From Desertivirga xinjiangensis (GTDB lineage Bacteria > Bacteroidota > Bacteroidia > Sphingobacteriales > Sphingobacteriaceae), in contig NZ_JAFMZP010000014.1 in assembly GCF_024436435.1 (NCBI RefSeq), positions 1 to 64,000 of the forward strand: a DNA stretch of 64,000 nucleotides. The letters are read 5' to 3'. Below the pieces are notes generated by a model. It had not been told where the DNA came from. It made no database searches and saw nothing but the letters and a program-made list of their open reading frames with translations. The stretch's first letter is position 1. The number at the start of each line of letters is the position of its first letter. Position numbers and translations under genes: made by a program. Below are positions 27,372 through 37,513 of this stretch, in pieces.

Positions 27372-27402
27372 AAAGGGGCTTAATTAAAAACTAAACCCCT
27401 TT
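27372..27402. terminator. Bidirectional terminator between the hemoglobin gene and gyrB
   Basis: AAAGGGG (27372-27378) pairs with CCCCTTT (27396-27402); the arms are flanked by A residues on the left and T residues on the right, so it can act on both strands. It lies between convergent genes. Confidence 0.7.
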
Positions 27403-27420
27403 CACTATTATAGCTAAAAC

Positions 27421-29400
<1,980 letters not shown>

Positions 29401-29401
29401 T

Positions 29402-29409
29402 CAAAAATA
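29402..29409 (-). promoter_or_regulatory. Candidate -7 element of the gyrB promoter
   Basis: On the minus strand this reads TATTTTTG, an exact TAnnTTTG match 22 nt upstream of the gyrB ATG. No -33 TTTG stands at the usual distance. Confidence 0.4.
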
Positions 29410-29540
29410 ACGATTTCGACTGGCATTAACGTTACTTGTTGAGAAAATAATGAGTTAAGTCACGAATTACCAGCGTTTGAATTTAATATAACAGCCCTCG
29501 GCAAACTCAAAGTTCCTCTTTCATACTTCAACCGAAAACT

Positions 29541-29548
29541 TATCTTTG
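29541..29548 (+). promoter_or_regulatory. Candidate -7 element of the OmpH-like gene
   Basis: TATCTTTG is an exact TAnnTTTG match 17 nt before ATG 29566. A partial -33 (TTTC) lies about 18 nt upstream. Confidence 0.45.
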
Positions 29549-29565
29549 CCTAAAATATTAAAAAG

Positions 29566-30162
29566 ATGAACAAGTCATTGTTAACACTTTCAAAAATAAG
29601 TGCAGGATTAATGTTTGCGGCTATTGTAGTTTCCTGCAATAAAGAACAACCGAAAACAAGCACTGCCGAAAGTAAAGCAGCTCCTGATAAGAAAACCGAG
29701 GAAATTGTATTTGTTAATTCCGACTCTTTAGTTGCAAATGCAGACTTTTACAAAGACATCAGAACCAAACTTGAAGCAAAATCAAAGAAGGCGCAAACCG
29801 ATCTTACCTCAAAGGGAAATGCATTTCAGAGAGAAGTTGCTGAATATCGTCAGAATGCTCAAACAATGAGTGCCGACCAAAGAGCAACAACTGAACAGCG
29901 CCTGGCCCGTAAACAACAGGAGCTTGAAGCGTTTAATCAAAATGCAAGTTCAGCCCTGGCTAATGAATCAGCTGCAGAAAACGAAAAACTATACGATAAA
30001 GTTGCGGACTATCTGAAAGGATATGCTAAGAAAAAAGGCTACAAGCTGGTTCTCACCTACTCTAAAGCTAACCCCTCTGTACTGTTCGCCGATGAAAGCC
30101 TTGACGTTACTAAAGAAGTAACAACTGGATTAAACGAAGCCTATAAGAAGGAGAAAAAATAG
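29566..30162 (+). CDS. OmpH/Skp-like lipoprotein
   Basis: A 198-residue lipoprotein: signal with lipobox V-V-S-C, Cys24. It is followed by a short disordered linker, then the OmpH/Skp pattern: a beta strand (IVFVNSDSL, about 48-56), a long charged coiled-coil hairpin (about 65-150) and a closing strand (YKLVLTYSKAN) after about 160. Skp is a periplasmic chaperone for outer-membrane proteins. Here the lipid anchor would hold it at a membrane, as in several Bacteroidota homologues. Divergent from gyrB; a hairpin follows the stop. Confidence 0.87.
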   Translation: MNKSLLTLSKISAGLMFAAIVVSCNKEQPKTSTAESKAAPDKKTEEIVFVNSDSLVANADFYKDIRTKLEAKSKKAQTDLTSKGNAFQREVAEYRQNAQTMSADQRATTEQRLARKQQELEAFNQNASSALANESAAENEKLYDKVADYLKGYAKKKGYKLVLTYSKANPSVLFADESLDVTKEVTTGLNEAYKKEKK

Positions 30163-30201
30163 TTTCAGCCCGTACTTTCTTTTATTTTTAATGAAATTTA
30201 C

Positions 30202-30230
30202 AAACCCCGGCTTTAAGCTGGGGTTTCCTT
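30202..30230 (+). terminator. Hairpin between the OmpH-like gene and the deaminase gene
   Basis: AAACCCCGGC (30202-30211) pairs with GCTGGGGTTT (30217-30226), one G-U included. The run after it (CCTTTT) is short, so it may terminate or attenuate. A second small stem, TTCCTT/AAGGAA (about 30225-30238), covers an SD-like sequence just before ATG 30241. Confidence 0.6.
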
Positions 30231-30240
30231 TTGAAGGAAT

Positions 30241-30723
30241 ATGGAAGATAGTAAACTACATGAGAAATTCATGAGAATCGCGATAAAGCTTTCTGAGGAT
30301 AACGTAAGCAAAGCTATCGGTGGTCCTTTTGGAGCTGTAATTGTAAAAAACGGAAAGCTCATCGCTAAAAGTGCTAACAAAGTAACTACCGAAATTGACC
30401 CAACAGCCCACGCGGAAATTTCAGCCATCAGAAAAGCAGCAAAAAAGCTTAAAACCTTCGACCTGAGTGATTGTGTTATTTACACAAGTTGTGAACCTTG
30501 CCCAATGTGCCTCGGAGCTATTTACTGGTCAAGGATATCAAAGATATATTATGCCAACACCAAACATGACGCATGTTTGGTAGGGTTCAATGATAAGTTT
30601 ATTTATGACGAGCTGAAGCTTTCTATTGAAAACAGAAGCGTACCACTAATTCAGATATTAAGAGAAGAGGCTAGTAATGCTTTTGAACAATGGAGATTAT
30701 CAGACCTTAAAATTGATTACTAA
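30241..30723 (+). CDS. Nucleoside deaminase, guanine-deaminase (GuaD) type
   Basis: A 160-residue zinc enzyme of the CDA fold. The zinc/catalytic motifs are T-A-H-A-E (about 58-62; zinc His and catalytic Glu) and S-C-E-P-C-P-M-C (about 81-88; two zinc Cys). Length and the C-terminal extension with HDACLVGFNDKFIYDEL resemble the Bacillus GuaD group (guanine to xanthine), rather than TadA. The gene starts only 14 nt after the preceding hairpin, so regulation through it is possible. It is convergent with the S4-domain gene. Confidence 0.82.
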   Translation: MEDSKLHEKFMRIAIKLSEDNVSKAIGGPFGAVIVKNGKLIAKSANKVTTEIDPTAHAEISAIRKAAKKLKTFDLSDCVIYTSCEPCPMCLGAIYWSRISKIYYANTKHDACLVGFNDKFIYDELKLSIENRSVPLIQILREEASNAFEQWRLSDLKIDY

Positions 30724-30738
30724 ACCCGATCTCTGGAG

Positions 30739-31164
30739 CTACTCGTCTTCATCAAACCAGCCTTCTGAATCCTGACTAACGTCATCGTCTAACAGATCAT
30801 CTATTTCTCTCCTGTCTTTTTTCGTTGGCCGCCCGGTTCCCCTGTCACGGCTTAGTACCGGAGAATGAAACGCCGACTTGAAAGCCTGGCGATGTTCGGC
30901 AGGCGTTAAATCCTCGTAAAAATTTACGGCAGTTTTTGCGTCAACCCGGTTATGGAGCAAGCCGCTAACTTTTAATTGCCTTTTCTCAATTCCTTTCGAT
31001 ACAAGATATACCTCACCAACCTTAACTTCTCTCGAAGCCTTGACATTTTGGCCATTAAGCTTTACCCGACCGGCTTTACAAGCCTCAGTCGCGAGTGTTC
31101 TTGTTTTAAAGGCACGTATCGCCCAAAGGTATTTATCAATTCTAAGCTTATCTTTATCCGACAT
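30739..31164 (-). CDS. S4-domain RNA-binding protein, Hsp15-like
   Basis: A 141-residue protein with an N-terminal S4 domain (about 7-65: LRIDKYLWAIRAFKTRTLATEACKAGRVKLNG split over two helices). It also has the basic middle and acidic tail (ending DDDVSQDSEGWFDEDE) of Hsp15-type proteins. E. coli Hsp15 binds free 50S subunits that carry nascent chains. The assignment is by family, and the acidic tail is longer than in E. coli. Convergent with the deaminase gene and divergent from dapD. Confidence 0.85.
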   Translation of the reverse strand: MSDKDKLRIDKYLWAIRAFKTRTLATEACKAGRVKLNGQNVKASREVKVGEVYLVSKGIEKRQLKVSGLLHNRVDAKTAVNFYEDLTPAEHRQAFKSAFHSPVLSRDRGTGRPTKKDRREIDDLLDDDVSQDSEGWFDEDE

Positions 31165-31266
31165 TTTGTGTAGAAGATTTAATGACTGACCACCACAGTT
31201 AGCAAACTAAGCCATTTGCTTACAAAACTCCTCAAAAAACCGTTACTTTGCCAAAAATTCTTATAA

Positions 31267-32085
31267 ATGATACCACAACTAAAAAAACAGATTGAAGAAG
31301 CTTGGGATAACCGTAACCTCATTACCTTCCCGGAATATGCAAACGCCATTGAAACAGTAATTTTAATGCTGGACAAAGGTGAGCTTCGCGTAGCTGAGCC
31401 TGTTGCTGGTGGATGGCATGTAAATGATTGGATTAAAAAAGCTGTGATTCTATATTTTCCAACCCAGAAAATGGAAGTTATAGAAGTAGGGCCCTTCGTT
31501 TTCCATGATAAAATGAAGCTCAAAACTAACTTTAAAGATCTAGGCGTAAGGGTTGTTCCGCAGGCTACAGCCCGTTACGGAGCATACTTGTCAAAGGGTG
31601 TAATTATGATGCCTTCTTATGTTAATATTGGCGCCTACGTTGATGAAGGAACGATGGTTGATACTTGGGCTACAGTTGGATCATGTGCCCAAATAGGTAA
31701 AAATGTTCACTTAAGTGGTGGCGTAGGTATTGGTGGAGTGCTTGAACCCGTACAAGCTGCACCGGTTATTATTGAAGACAATTGCTTCATCGGATCCAGA
31801 GCCATCGTCGTAGAGGGTGTACGGGTTGGACAAGAGGCTGTTTTGGGTGCGAATGTTTGCTTAACCGCTTCAACTAAAATAATTGACATCACCGGACCTG
31901 AACCTGTTGAATACAAAGGTACAGTTCCTCCCCGCTCCGTGGTTATTCCCGGCTCTTATACCAAAACATTTCCAGCCGGAGAATACCAGGTGCCCTGTGC
32001 CCTGATCATCGGTCAGCGTAAAGAGTCTACAGACAAAAAAACGTCTCTTAATGATGCTTTACGGGAGCATAATGTTGCCGTTTAG
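31267..32085 (+). CDS. dapD: Tetrahydrodipicolinate N-succinyltransferase
   Basis: Lysine and meso-diaminopimelate synthesis: succinyl-CoA plus tetrahydrodipicolinate. The 272-residue protein has an N-terminal alpha domain (1-105) with VAGGWHVNDWIKKA, then a left-handed hexapeptide beta helix (about 106-225; VNIGAYVDEGTMVDTWATVGSCAQIG), and the C-terminal VPCALIIGQR. A near-consensus -7 element, TTACTTTG, lies at 31243-31250, just upstream of the ATG. Confidence 0.96.
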   Translation: MIPQLKKQIEEAWDNRNLITFPEYANAIETVILMLDKGELRVAEPVAGGWHVNDWIKKAVILYFPTQKMEVIEVGPFVFHDKMKLKTNFKDLGVRVVPQATARYGAYLSKGVIMMPSYVNIGAYVDEGTMVDTWATVGSCAQIGKNVHLSGGVGIGGVLEPVQAAPVIIEDNCFIGSRAIVVEGVRVGQEAVLGANVCLTASTKIIDITGPEPVEYKGTVPPRSVVIPGSYTKTFPAGEYQVPCALIIGQRKESTDKKTSLNDALREHNVAV

Positions 32086-32100
32086 TTTTCTTTTATGAAA

Positions 32101-32147
32101 TAAAAGTTGTATATTTTAGAGCATTCACTCTGGGTATGCAACTTTTA
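32101..32147 (+). repeat. Structured palindrome between dapD and the glycosyltransferase gene
   Basis: Arms 32101-32113 and 32135-32147 pair over 13 bp with one G-U; the loop can form a smaller AGAG/CTCT stem. The T run is weak, so it may be an attenuator or a repeat of the kind seen between rpoB and rpoC. Both share an AAGTTG/CAACTT core. Confidence 0.5.
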
Positions 32148-32165
32148 AACTATTATTAAGTACTC

Positions 32166-33281
32166 ATGCATATTGGCTTTGATGGAAAACGAGCAATTCA
32201 AAATTTTACAGGACTGGGCAACTACAGCCGGTTTGTCCTGGATTTGCTTGCTCAATACTATTCAGAGCACCGGTACTCCTTATATGCAGCCAAACGTCCT
32301 CAAAACACGGTTAGTATCCCTGACAACGTCCATTTCAGGCATCCGGGTAGTCTAAGCAACCCGACTTTATGGAGAACACTGGGCATCGTGGGTGATCTGC
32401 GAAAAGACAAAATTGATCTCTATCATGGATTAAGTAACGAACTTCCGGTGGGTATTTCCAGATCCAAGATACCTTCGATCGTTACTATACATGATCTGAT
32501 CTTTCTGAGATTTCCGGAATTCTACCCGCTCATCGACCGAACGATATATAGGTATAAATTCCAGTATGCCTGCAAGAATGCCACAAGGATAATAGCAGTC
32601 AGCGAACAAACGAAATCAGATATAATAAGTTTCTTCAACATCCCGGAAAACAAGGTAGACGTAGTGTACCAGGGCTGTAATTCTATTTTTCAAACCACAG
32701 CTACTGAAGACGAAAAATTGATTATCCGGGGCGAATATGAGCTTCCGGCACGATATCTCCTGCAAGTGGGCACTATTGAAGAGCGTAAAAACCTGTTGTT
32801 GTCCGTAAGAGCTTTGAAAGCTGTTCCAGACGAAATCAAATTAGTGGTCATAGGACGCGAGACAGATTACGCCACAGAAGTCAAAGAATACATTGAAGCC
32901 AACCGATTACATAACCGGGTCGTTTTTCTAAAAAACGTTCCGTTAAAAGATCTTCCTGTGATTTACCAATGCGCAGAAGTATTTGTATATCCCTCGGAGT
33001 TCGAAGGCTTTGGCATACCGATAATAGAAGCACTTAATTCTGGCATTCCTGTGATTGCAGCAACAGGCTCATGTCTTGAAGAGGCAGGCGGACCGGGCAG
33101 CTGCTATGTACATCCTCAAGATGAGGTTCAGTTAGCATGGCATATCAATGGCATTATTAACAATCCATCTAAAAGGGAAGAAATGATAGAAGCTGGTTAC
33201 AAACATGTACAATGCTTTTCCGAAAAACATTTAGCTGCAAACTTAATGCACACCTATCAAAAGGCACTTACTAATGCTTAA
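32166..33281 (+). CDS. Glycosyltransferase, GT4/GT-B family
   Basis: A 371-residue cytosolic glycosyltransferase of the GT-B fold. The N-terminal domain has a Gly-rich loop (FTGLGNYSRF) and HDLIFLRFPEFYP. The C-terminal donor-binding domain has LLQVGTIEERKNL, VFVYPSEFEGFGIPIIEAL with the EX7E-type glutamates, then GIPVIAA. It resembles mannosyltransferases of capsule or LPS-like polysaccharide synthesis, but the donor and acceptor cannot be read. The tsaC-type gene overlaps by 8 nt, so translation is coupled. Confidence 0.88.
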   Translation: MHIGFDGKRAIQNFTGLGNYSRFVLDLLAQYYSEHRYSLYAAKRPQNTVSIPDNVHFRHPGSLSNPTLWRTLGIVGDLRKDKIDLYHGLSNELPVGISRSKIPSIVTIHDLIFLRFPEFYPLIDRTIYRYKFQYACKNATRIIAVSEQTKSDIISFFNIPENKVDVVYQGCNSIFQTTATEDEKLIIRGEYELPARYLLQVGTIEERKNLLLSVRALKAVPDEIKLVVIGRETDYATEVKEYIEANRLHNRVVFLKNVPLKDLPVIYQCAEVFVYPSEFEGFGIPIIEALNSGIPVIAATGSCLEEAGGPGSCYVHPQDEVQLAWHINGIINNPSKREEMIEAGYKHVQCFSEKHLAANLMHTYQKALTNA

Positions 33282-33840
33282 AAAAGAAATCGAAAAGGCT
33301 CTCGAAATCCTGAATGCGGGAGGAGTAATTCTTTATCCTACAGACACTATTTGGGGTATCGGCTGCGATGCAACTAACGAAGCTGCCGTTGAGCGCATAT
33401 TTAATATCAAAGGCAGAGATGCCGCCAAAAGCCTGATCGTTCTACTCGACACGGAAAACAAATTGGAGAGTTATGTAACAGAAGTTCCCGCCATCGCTTA
33501 CGACTTGATCGAGTACGCCGAAAATCCATTAACTATTATCTACTCCGGAGCGAAAAATCTGGCGAAAAATGTGATCCATGCAGATGGCAGTGTAGGGATC
33601 AGAGTGGCTAAACACCAATTTTGCCAGCAACTTATTCAGCGTTTCCGCAAACCTATTGTTTCTACTTCTGCTAATGTGAGTGGAGAACCAAGCCCAAAAA
33701 TATTCGGCGACATTTCAGCATCAATCCTTGAAGGTGTAGATTATGTAGTTAATTTCGAGCAGGATGTCACCTCCGAAAAACAACCTTCCACTATTATGAA
33801 ATTAGAGCCTGATGGCCGATTTGCCTTTATTAGGCGTTAA
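33274..33840 (+). CDS. tsaC: L-threonylcarbamoyladenylate synthase (YrdC/Sua5 family)
   Basis: Makes threonylcarbamoyl-AMP from Thr, bicarbonate and ATP for the t6A37 modification of tRNA. The 188-residue protein has the YrdC motifs: G-G-V-I-L-Y-P-T-D-T-I-W-G-I-G (about 15-29), N-I-K-G-R-D-A-A-K-S-L near 48-58, and S-T-S-A-N-V-S-G near 130-137. It has no C-terminal Sua5 extension, hence the TsaC length. The start overlaps the glycosyltransferase stop by 8 nt. Functionally it links to tcdA at 620. Confidence 0.93.
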   Translation: MLKKEIEKALEILNAGGVILYPTDTIWGIGCDATNEAAVERIFNIKGRDAAKSLIVLLDTENKLESYVTEVPAIAYDLIEYAENPLTIIYSGAKNLAKNVIHADGSVGIRVAKHQFCQQLIQRFRKPIVSTSANVSGEPSPKIFGDISASILEGVDYVVNFEQDVTSEKQPSTIMKLEPDGRFAFIRR

Positions 33841-33854
33841 TACAGACAAATAAT

Positions 33855-33862
33855 TATTTTTG
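33855..33862 (+). promoter_or_regulatory. Candidate -7 element of the cca promoter
   Basis: TATTTTTG fits TAnnTTTG and stands 44 nt before ATG 33907. No clear -33 partner. Confidence 0.35.
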
Positions 33863-33906
33863 CATCTATTGCTTTCTCTGAACGCAGGGCTTGCAATTGT
33901 TTTTTT

Positions 33907-35319
33907 ATGAAACAACATCTCGATTATCCGATATTTAGAAAACTTAGTGCGCTGGCTGAAAAAACAGGCACTGAAATTTATGTTATAGGCGGATATGTGA
34001 GAGATCTTTTTCTAAAGCGGGCGTCTAAAGACATCGATATTTTAGTGCTTGGAAACGGGATAGATTTCGCAGAGAAAGCCGCTGAGGCCCTAAGGGCTCA
34101 GGTTAATGTCTTTAAGAACTTTGGTACCGCGATGCTTCGCTTTGATGACCTCGAGGTGGAATTCGTAGGCGCCAGAAAAGAATCATACCGTTCAAATTCA
34201 CGAAAACCCGTAATTGAAAACGGAACACTAGACGACGACCAGAAGCGCCGGGATTTTACAATTAATGCCATGGCGCTTTCCCTGAATAAAAGTAGCTTCG
34301 GCGAGCTCCTTGATCCTTTCCAGGGTACAAGTGATCTGGAACACAAATTAATAAGAACCCCATTAAATCCCACGGAAACCTTTTCAGATGACCCTCTCAG
34401 GATGATGCGGGCGATTCGTTTTGCAAGCCAGCTAAACTTTGCTATAGAGGAGAGCGCATTCAAAGCTATAGAAGCTAATAAAGACAGGATAAAGATTGTT
34501 TCGGCAGAGAGAATCACCGACGAGCTGAATAAAATTATACTGTCGCCTAAACCCTCCCTAGGATTTAAACTCCTTTTTGACTCAGGGTTGCTGCATCTTA
34601 TATTTCCACAAATGACGGCTCTTTACGGCGTTGAGTATATAAAAGGAAAAGGGCACAAAGATAATTTCTATCATACCCTGGAAGTTTTAGATAATATTGC
34701 AGAACAAAGTGACGACCTTTGGCTTCGCTGGGCTGCAATATTACATGACATAGCTAAACCGGCAACCAAGCGTTTTGAAGAGAACCACGGCTGGACATTT
34801 CATGGTCATGAAGATAAAGGGGCGCGCATGGTTCCGAAGATCTTCAATCAATTAAAACTCCCCCTAAATGAGAAAATGAAGTATGTGCAGAAGCTGGTTC
34901 AGCTACATCTGCGACCAATTGTACTGGCACAGGAAGTCGTCACCGATTCGGCAGTAAGGCGGTTGCTGTTTGATGCGGGGGAAGATATTGATAGTTTAAT
35001 GATGCTTTGCCACGCAGATGTAACTACCAAAAACGAGTATAAAAAGAAAAAGTACCGTCAAAATTTTGAGCTTGTAAAGCAAAAGCTCAAAGATGTTGAA
35101 GAACGCGACCAGATAAGGAACTGGCAACCTCCCGTTTCAGGCAGCGATATTATGGAGACCTTTGGAATTCCAGCAGGCAAAGAAGTTGGTATAATCAAAA
35201 ACCAGATCAGAGAGGCAATTCTTGAGGGAGAAATAGGAAATACAAGAGAGGATGCTTTTCGGTACATGATTACGAAGGCAAAACAAATGGGACTCAGTCC
35301 GATAACTCATATAAATTAA
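33907..35319 (+). CDS. cca: CCA tRNA nucleotidyltransferase with HD domain
   Basis: Adds or repairs the 3' CCA of tRNAs; a class II polymerase of the poly(A) polymerase family. The 470-residue protein has the head domain motif G-G-Y-V-R-D-L (28-34), the metal-binding D42 and D44 of KDIDI, the RRDFTINAMA motif near 115, and the neck domain DDPLRMMRAIRFA near 160. An HD phosphohydrolase domain follows, with AAILHDIAKP near 280. All five tRNA genes in this window lack an encoded CCA, so this enzyme is needed for their maturation. Poly(A) polymerase is an alternative, but less likely. Confidence 0.93.
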   Translation: MKQHLDYPIFRKLSALAEKTGTEIYVIGGYVRDLFLKRASKDIDILVLGNGIDFAEKAAEALRAQVNVFKNFGTAMLRFDDLEVEFVGARKESYRSNSRKPVIENGTLDDDQKRRDFTINAMALSLNKSSFGELLDPFQGTSDLEHKLIRTPLNPTETFSDDPLRMMRAIRFASQLNFAIEESAFKAIEANKDRIKIVSAERITDELNKIILSPKPSLGFKLLFDSGLLHLIFPQMTALYGVEYIKGKGHKDNFYHTLEVLDNIAEQSDDLWLRWAAILHDIAKPATKRFEENHGWTFHGHEDKGARMVPKIFNQLKLPLNEKMKYVQKLVQLHLRPIVLAQEVVTDSAVRRLLFDAGEDIDSLMMLCHADVTTKNEYKKKKYRQNFELVKQKLKDVEERDQIRNWQPPVSGSDIMETFGIPAGKEVGIIKNQIREAILEGEIGNTREDAFRYMITKAKQMGLSPITHIN

Positions 35320-35396
35320 TAAAAACCAAACTTTATAATAAAACAGGCGTTAATGTTAGTCTAATTTTATTATTTCGCATAAAATTAAAATTGATC

Positions 35397-36035
35397 ATGG
35401 CTATTTACAGATTCCGGGTTTCTTTTGAAGATTACGATGATGTGATACGGGAAATAGATATAAAATCCACTCAAACATTTGAGGACTTACATATTGCCAT
35501 ACATAAGAGTACTGGTTATAATGCCGAGAAATCCTCCTCTTTCTATGTTAGTACTGATCAATGGATAAAGGGTGACGAAATTGCCTATTTACCCACCCAG
35601 CGCAAACTTGATCGTGGTGTCACTTTAATGCATGGAACTAAGCTTAACCGCTTTATAGATGATCCCCACCAAAAGTTTTACTATACATACAACTTTGACC
35701 GTCCCTTCGACTTTCACGTAGAGCTGATCAAGATCCTCGATCTGGAACAGGGAAAAGACTATCCTTCTTTATTTAGAAGTATGGGTGAAGCACCTAAACC
35801 AGCAGGGACTATTGTTGTCCCAGTGGGTGGCGGTGAAGAACCTGAAGATTTTGATTTCCTGAATGAGATGGAGTACGCTCCTGAAGACGCTGATGATCTG
35901 GAAAGCGTGGACGACCTTGGTATAGACGCACCTGAGGAAGAGGAAGAAGAAAAAGATGAATTTATGGATGAATTTTCCGATAATGACAACTTCGATTCCG
36001 AGGACTTTGGAAGCAACAATAAGGAAGATTACTAA
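35397..36035 (+). CDS. pRiA4b ORF-3-like protein
   Basis: A 212-residue protein with an N-terminal plasmid pRiA4b Orf3-like domain (about 1-125: YRFRVSFEDYDDVIREIDIKS split, then ALFEDLHIAIHK-like strands and KFYYTYNFDRPFDFHVELI). Databases also label it an IS1096 passenger (TnpR) protein, although no transposase is near here. The C-terminal 75 residues are almost all Asp/Glu and probably disordered. ATG 35397 is preferred to TTG 35391. It lies 45 nt upstream of miaA; a hairpin fills the gap. Role unknown. Confidence 0.8.
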   Translation: MAIYRFRVSFEDYDDVIREIDIKSTQTFEDLHIAIHKSTGYNAEKSSSFYVSTDQWIKGDEIAYLPTQRKLDRGVTLMHGTKLNRFIDDPHQKFYYTYNFDRPFDFHVELIKILDLEQGKDYPSLFRSMGEAPKPAGTIVVPVGGGEEPEDFDFLNEMEYAPEDADDLESVDDLGIDAPEEEEEEKDEFMDEFSDNDNFDSEDFGSNNKEDY

Positions 36036-36044
36036 AAAAAACGG

Positions 36045-36071
36045 TCATGACTAGGTTAAGCCTGGTCATGA
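36045..36071 (+). promoter_or_regulatory. Hairpin in front of miaA
   Basis: TCATGACTAGG (36045-36055) pairs with CCTGGTCATGA (36061-36071) over the loop TTAAG, with one G-U. No T run follows; the miaA ATG at 36081 begins 10 nt after the stem, so it could affect initiation or protect the transcript. Confidence 0.5.
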
Positions 36072-36080
36072 TCATACATC

Positions 36081-36992
36081 ATGGACTCTCCAAAAACCCT
36101 TATCGTGATTGCAGGCCCTACTGCAATAGGCAAAACGGATCTTGCCATAAAACTTGCCCTTCACTATAAAACAGAGATTATATCTGCGGATTCAAGACAG
36201 TTCTACCGCGAGATGACTCTTGGCACGGCAAAGCCGTCTGATCATGAGTTAGCCCAGGTAAAACATCATTTTATAAACTCTCATTCTATCGACCAGCCCT
36301 TCTCAGTTGGTGATTTCGAAACGGAGGTGCTGACACTTTTGGATGAGCTTTTTAAGCTTCATGACATTGTAATACTTGTTGGGGGTTCAGGCTTATTCAT
36401 TAAAGCTATAACTGAAGGTTTTGATGTTTTACCTAAAGCAGATATGGCGATACGGGAGAACTTGAACAAATTATTTGCGGAACATGGGATCAAAGCCCTC
36501 CAGGAGAAGCTTCTCGCGCTGGATCCGGGTTACTATCAGGAAGTAGATTTAAACAATCCTCAGCGCTTAATCAGAGCACTTGAGGTCTGTATCAGTTCGG
36601 GATTCCCGTTTTCTTCCTACCGGAAAAACGCCATTAATAAACGGAACTTCAATAGTGTCAAGATCTGTCTGAATACCGACCGGGAAACCCTGTATAGCCG
36701 AATAAATCTGAGAGTTGACCAAATGATTGAAAACGGGCTTATAGATGAAGTGAAAAGTCTTGTGCCATATCAGAACCTCAATGCACTAAACACCGTTGGA
36801 TATACTGAAGTATTTCAGTATTTAAAAGGTGAGATAACACTCACTGAGGCTGTTGAAAGTATCAAACAAAATACCCGGAGGTTTGCAAAACGTCAGCTTA
36901 CCTGGTTTAGGAAAGATAGCGGGTTTGCATGGTTTGAACCATGTGCGTTTTCTGAAATATTAGAGTACATATACGAAAGGACAAGACTTTAG
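36081..36992 (+). CDS. miaA: tRNA dimethylallyltransferase
   Basis: Isopentenylates A37 of tRNAs that read UNN codons (i6A). The 303-residue protein has the P-loop GPTAIGKT (12-19), DSRQFYREMTLGTAKP (about 37-52) with the substrate Asp, VGGSGLFIKA (about 98-107) and the C-terminal RRFAKRQLTWFR. Together with tcdA and tsaC, it makes this window rich in position-37 tRNA modification. A perfect 10-bp inverted repeat overlaps its stop and acts as a terminator. Confidence 0.95.
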   Translation: MDSPKTLIVIAGPTAIGKTDLAIKLALHYKTEIISADSRQFYREMTLGTAKPSDHELAQVKHHFINSHSIDQPFSVGDFETEVLTLLDELFKLHDIVILVGGSGLFIKAITEGFDVLPKADMAIRENLNKLFAEHGIKALQEKLLALDPGYYQEVDLNNPQRLIRALEVCISSGFPFSSYRKNAINKRNFNSVKICLNTDRETLYSRINLRVDQMIENGLIDEVKSLVPYQNLNALNTVGYTEVFQYLKGEITLTEAVESIKQNTRRFAKRQLTWFRKDSGFAWFEPCAFSEILEYIYERTRL

Positions 36993-37004
36993 CTTTGTCC
37001 TTTC
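36975..37004. terminator. Bidirectional terminator of miaA and the DUF3467 gene
   Basis: A perfect 10-bp inverted repeat, 36975-36984 with 36995-37004, lies across the miaA stop codon, with A-rich and T-rich flanks, between convergent genes. Confidence 0.65.
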
Positions 37005-37022
37005 ATATATGAATATTCGTTA

Positions 37023-37337
37023 CTAGGCCTGGGCCGTAGGTCCTCCGAAGTTAAGAGGTAACCCTCCGCCTTCTTCCTGCACATTCACTCTGCCATTTAC
37101 AGATTCAAACTTTTCAATATTATCGTCAAGGGCGTTCAATAGCCTCTTAGCGTGTTCAGGTGTAAGAATAATTCTTGACTTAACTTTTGCCTTCGGTACC
37201 CCAGGCATAACCCGTATAAAGTCGAGCACAAACTCGGTATTTGAATGGGTAATAATAGCAAGGTTAGAATATATTCCCTCAGCAATCTCCTCCGAGAGTT
37301 CTATATTAAGTTGATTTTCGTTGTTGTCAGGTTCCAT
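37023..37337 (-). CDS. DUF3467 protein
   Basis: A 104-residue cytosolic protein of the DUF3467 family: beta-rich, with EGIYSNLAIITHSNTEFVLDF and PGVPKAKVKSRIILTPEHAKRLL. In Bacteroidota it is regularly found just downstream of rpoC, as here (about 175 nt after the rpoC stop). The rpoC terminator stands between, so its transcription is partly separate. Function unknown. Confidence 0.85.
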   Translation of the reverse strand: MEPDNNENQLNIELSEEIAEGIYSNLAIITHSNTEFVLDFIRVMPGVPKAKVKSRIILTPEHAKRLLNALDDNIEKFESVNGRVNVQEEGGGLPLNFGGPTAQA

Positions 37338-37464
37338 AATGTAAATTTAACAAAGTCCCATTTAAAAGATCTCCGTATTTAGATTTTGTTCCAATACTGT
37401 CGAGTTACTGGGAAAAGTTTATAAATTAAGTACAATATGCGTAATTGTAATGTTTTAAAATGAA

Positions 37465-37489
37465 AAAGTCCCCCACGAGGGAGGACTTT
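37465..37489 (-). terminator. Intrinsic terminator of the rpoBC operon
   Basis: On the minus strand, AAAGTCCTCC pairs with GGGGGACTTT (one G-U) over CTCGT, and is followed by a T-rich run. It stands 25 nt after the rpoC stop. Confidence 0.85.
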
Positions 37490-37513
37490 AATTTTATAAA
37501 TAGCATCTATTTT

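Noticed and set aside
35397-36035. Insertion-sequence passenger gene as a sign of a mobile element
   Set aside because: Database labels for this family mention IS1096, but there is no transposase, terminal repeat or target duplication around it.
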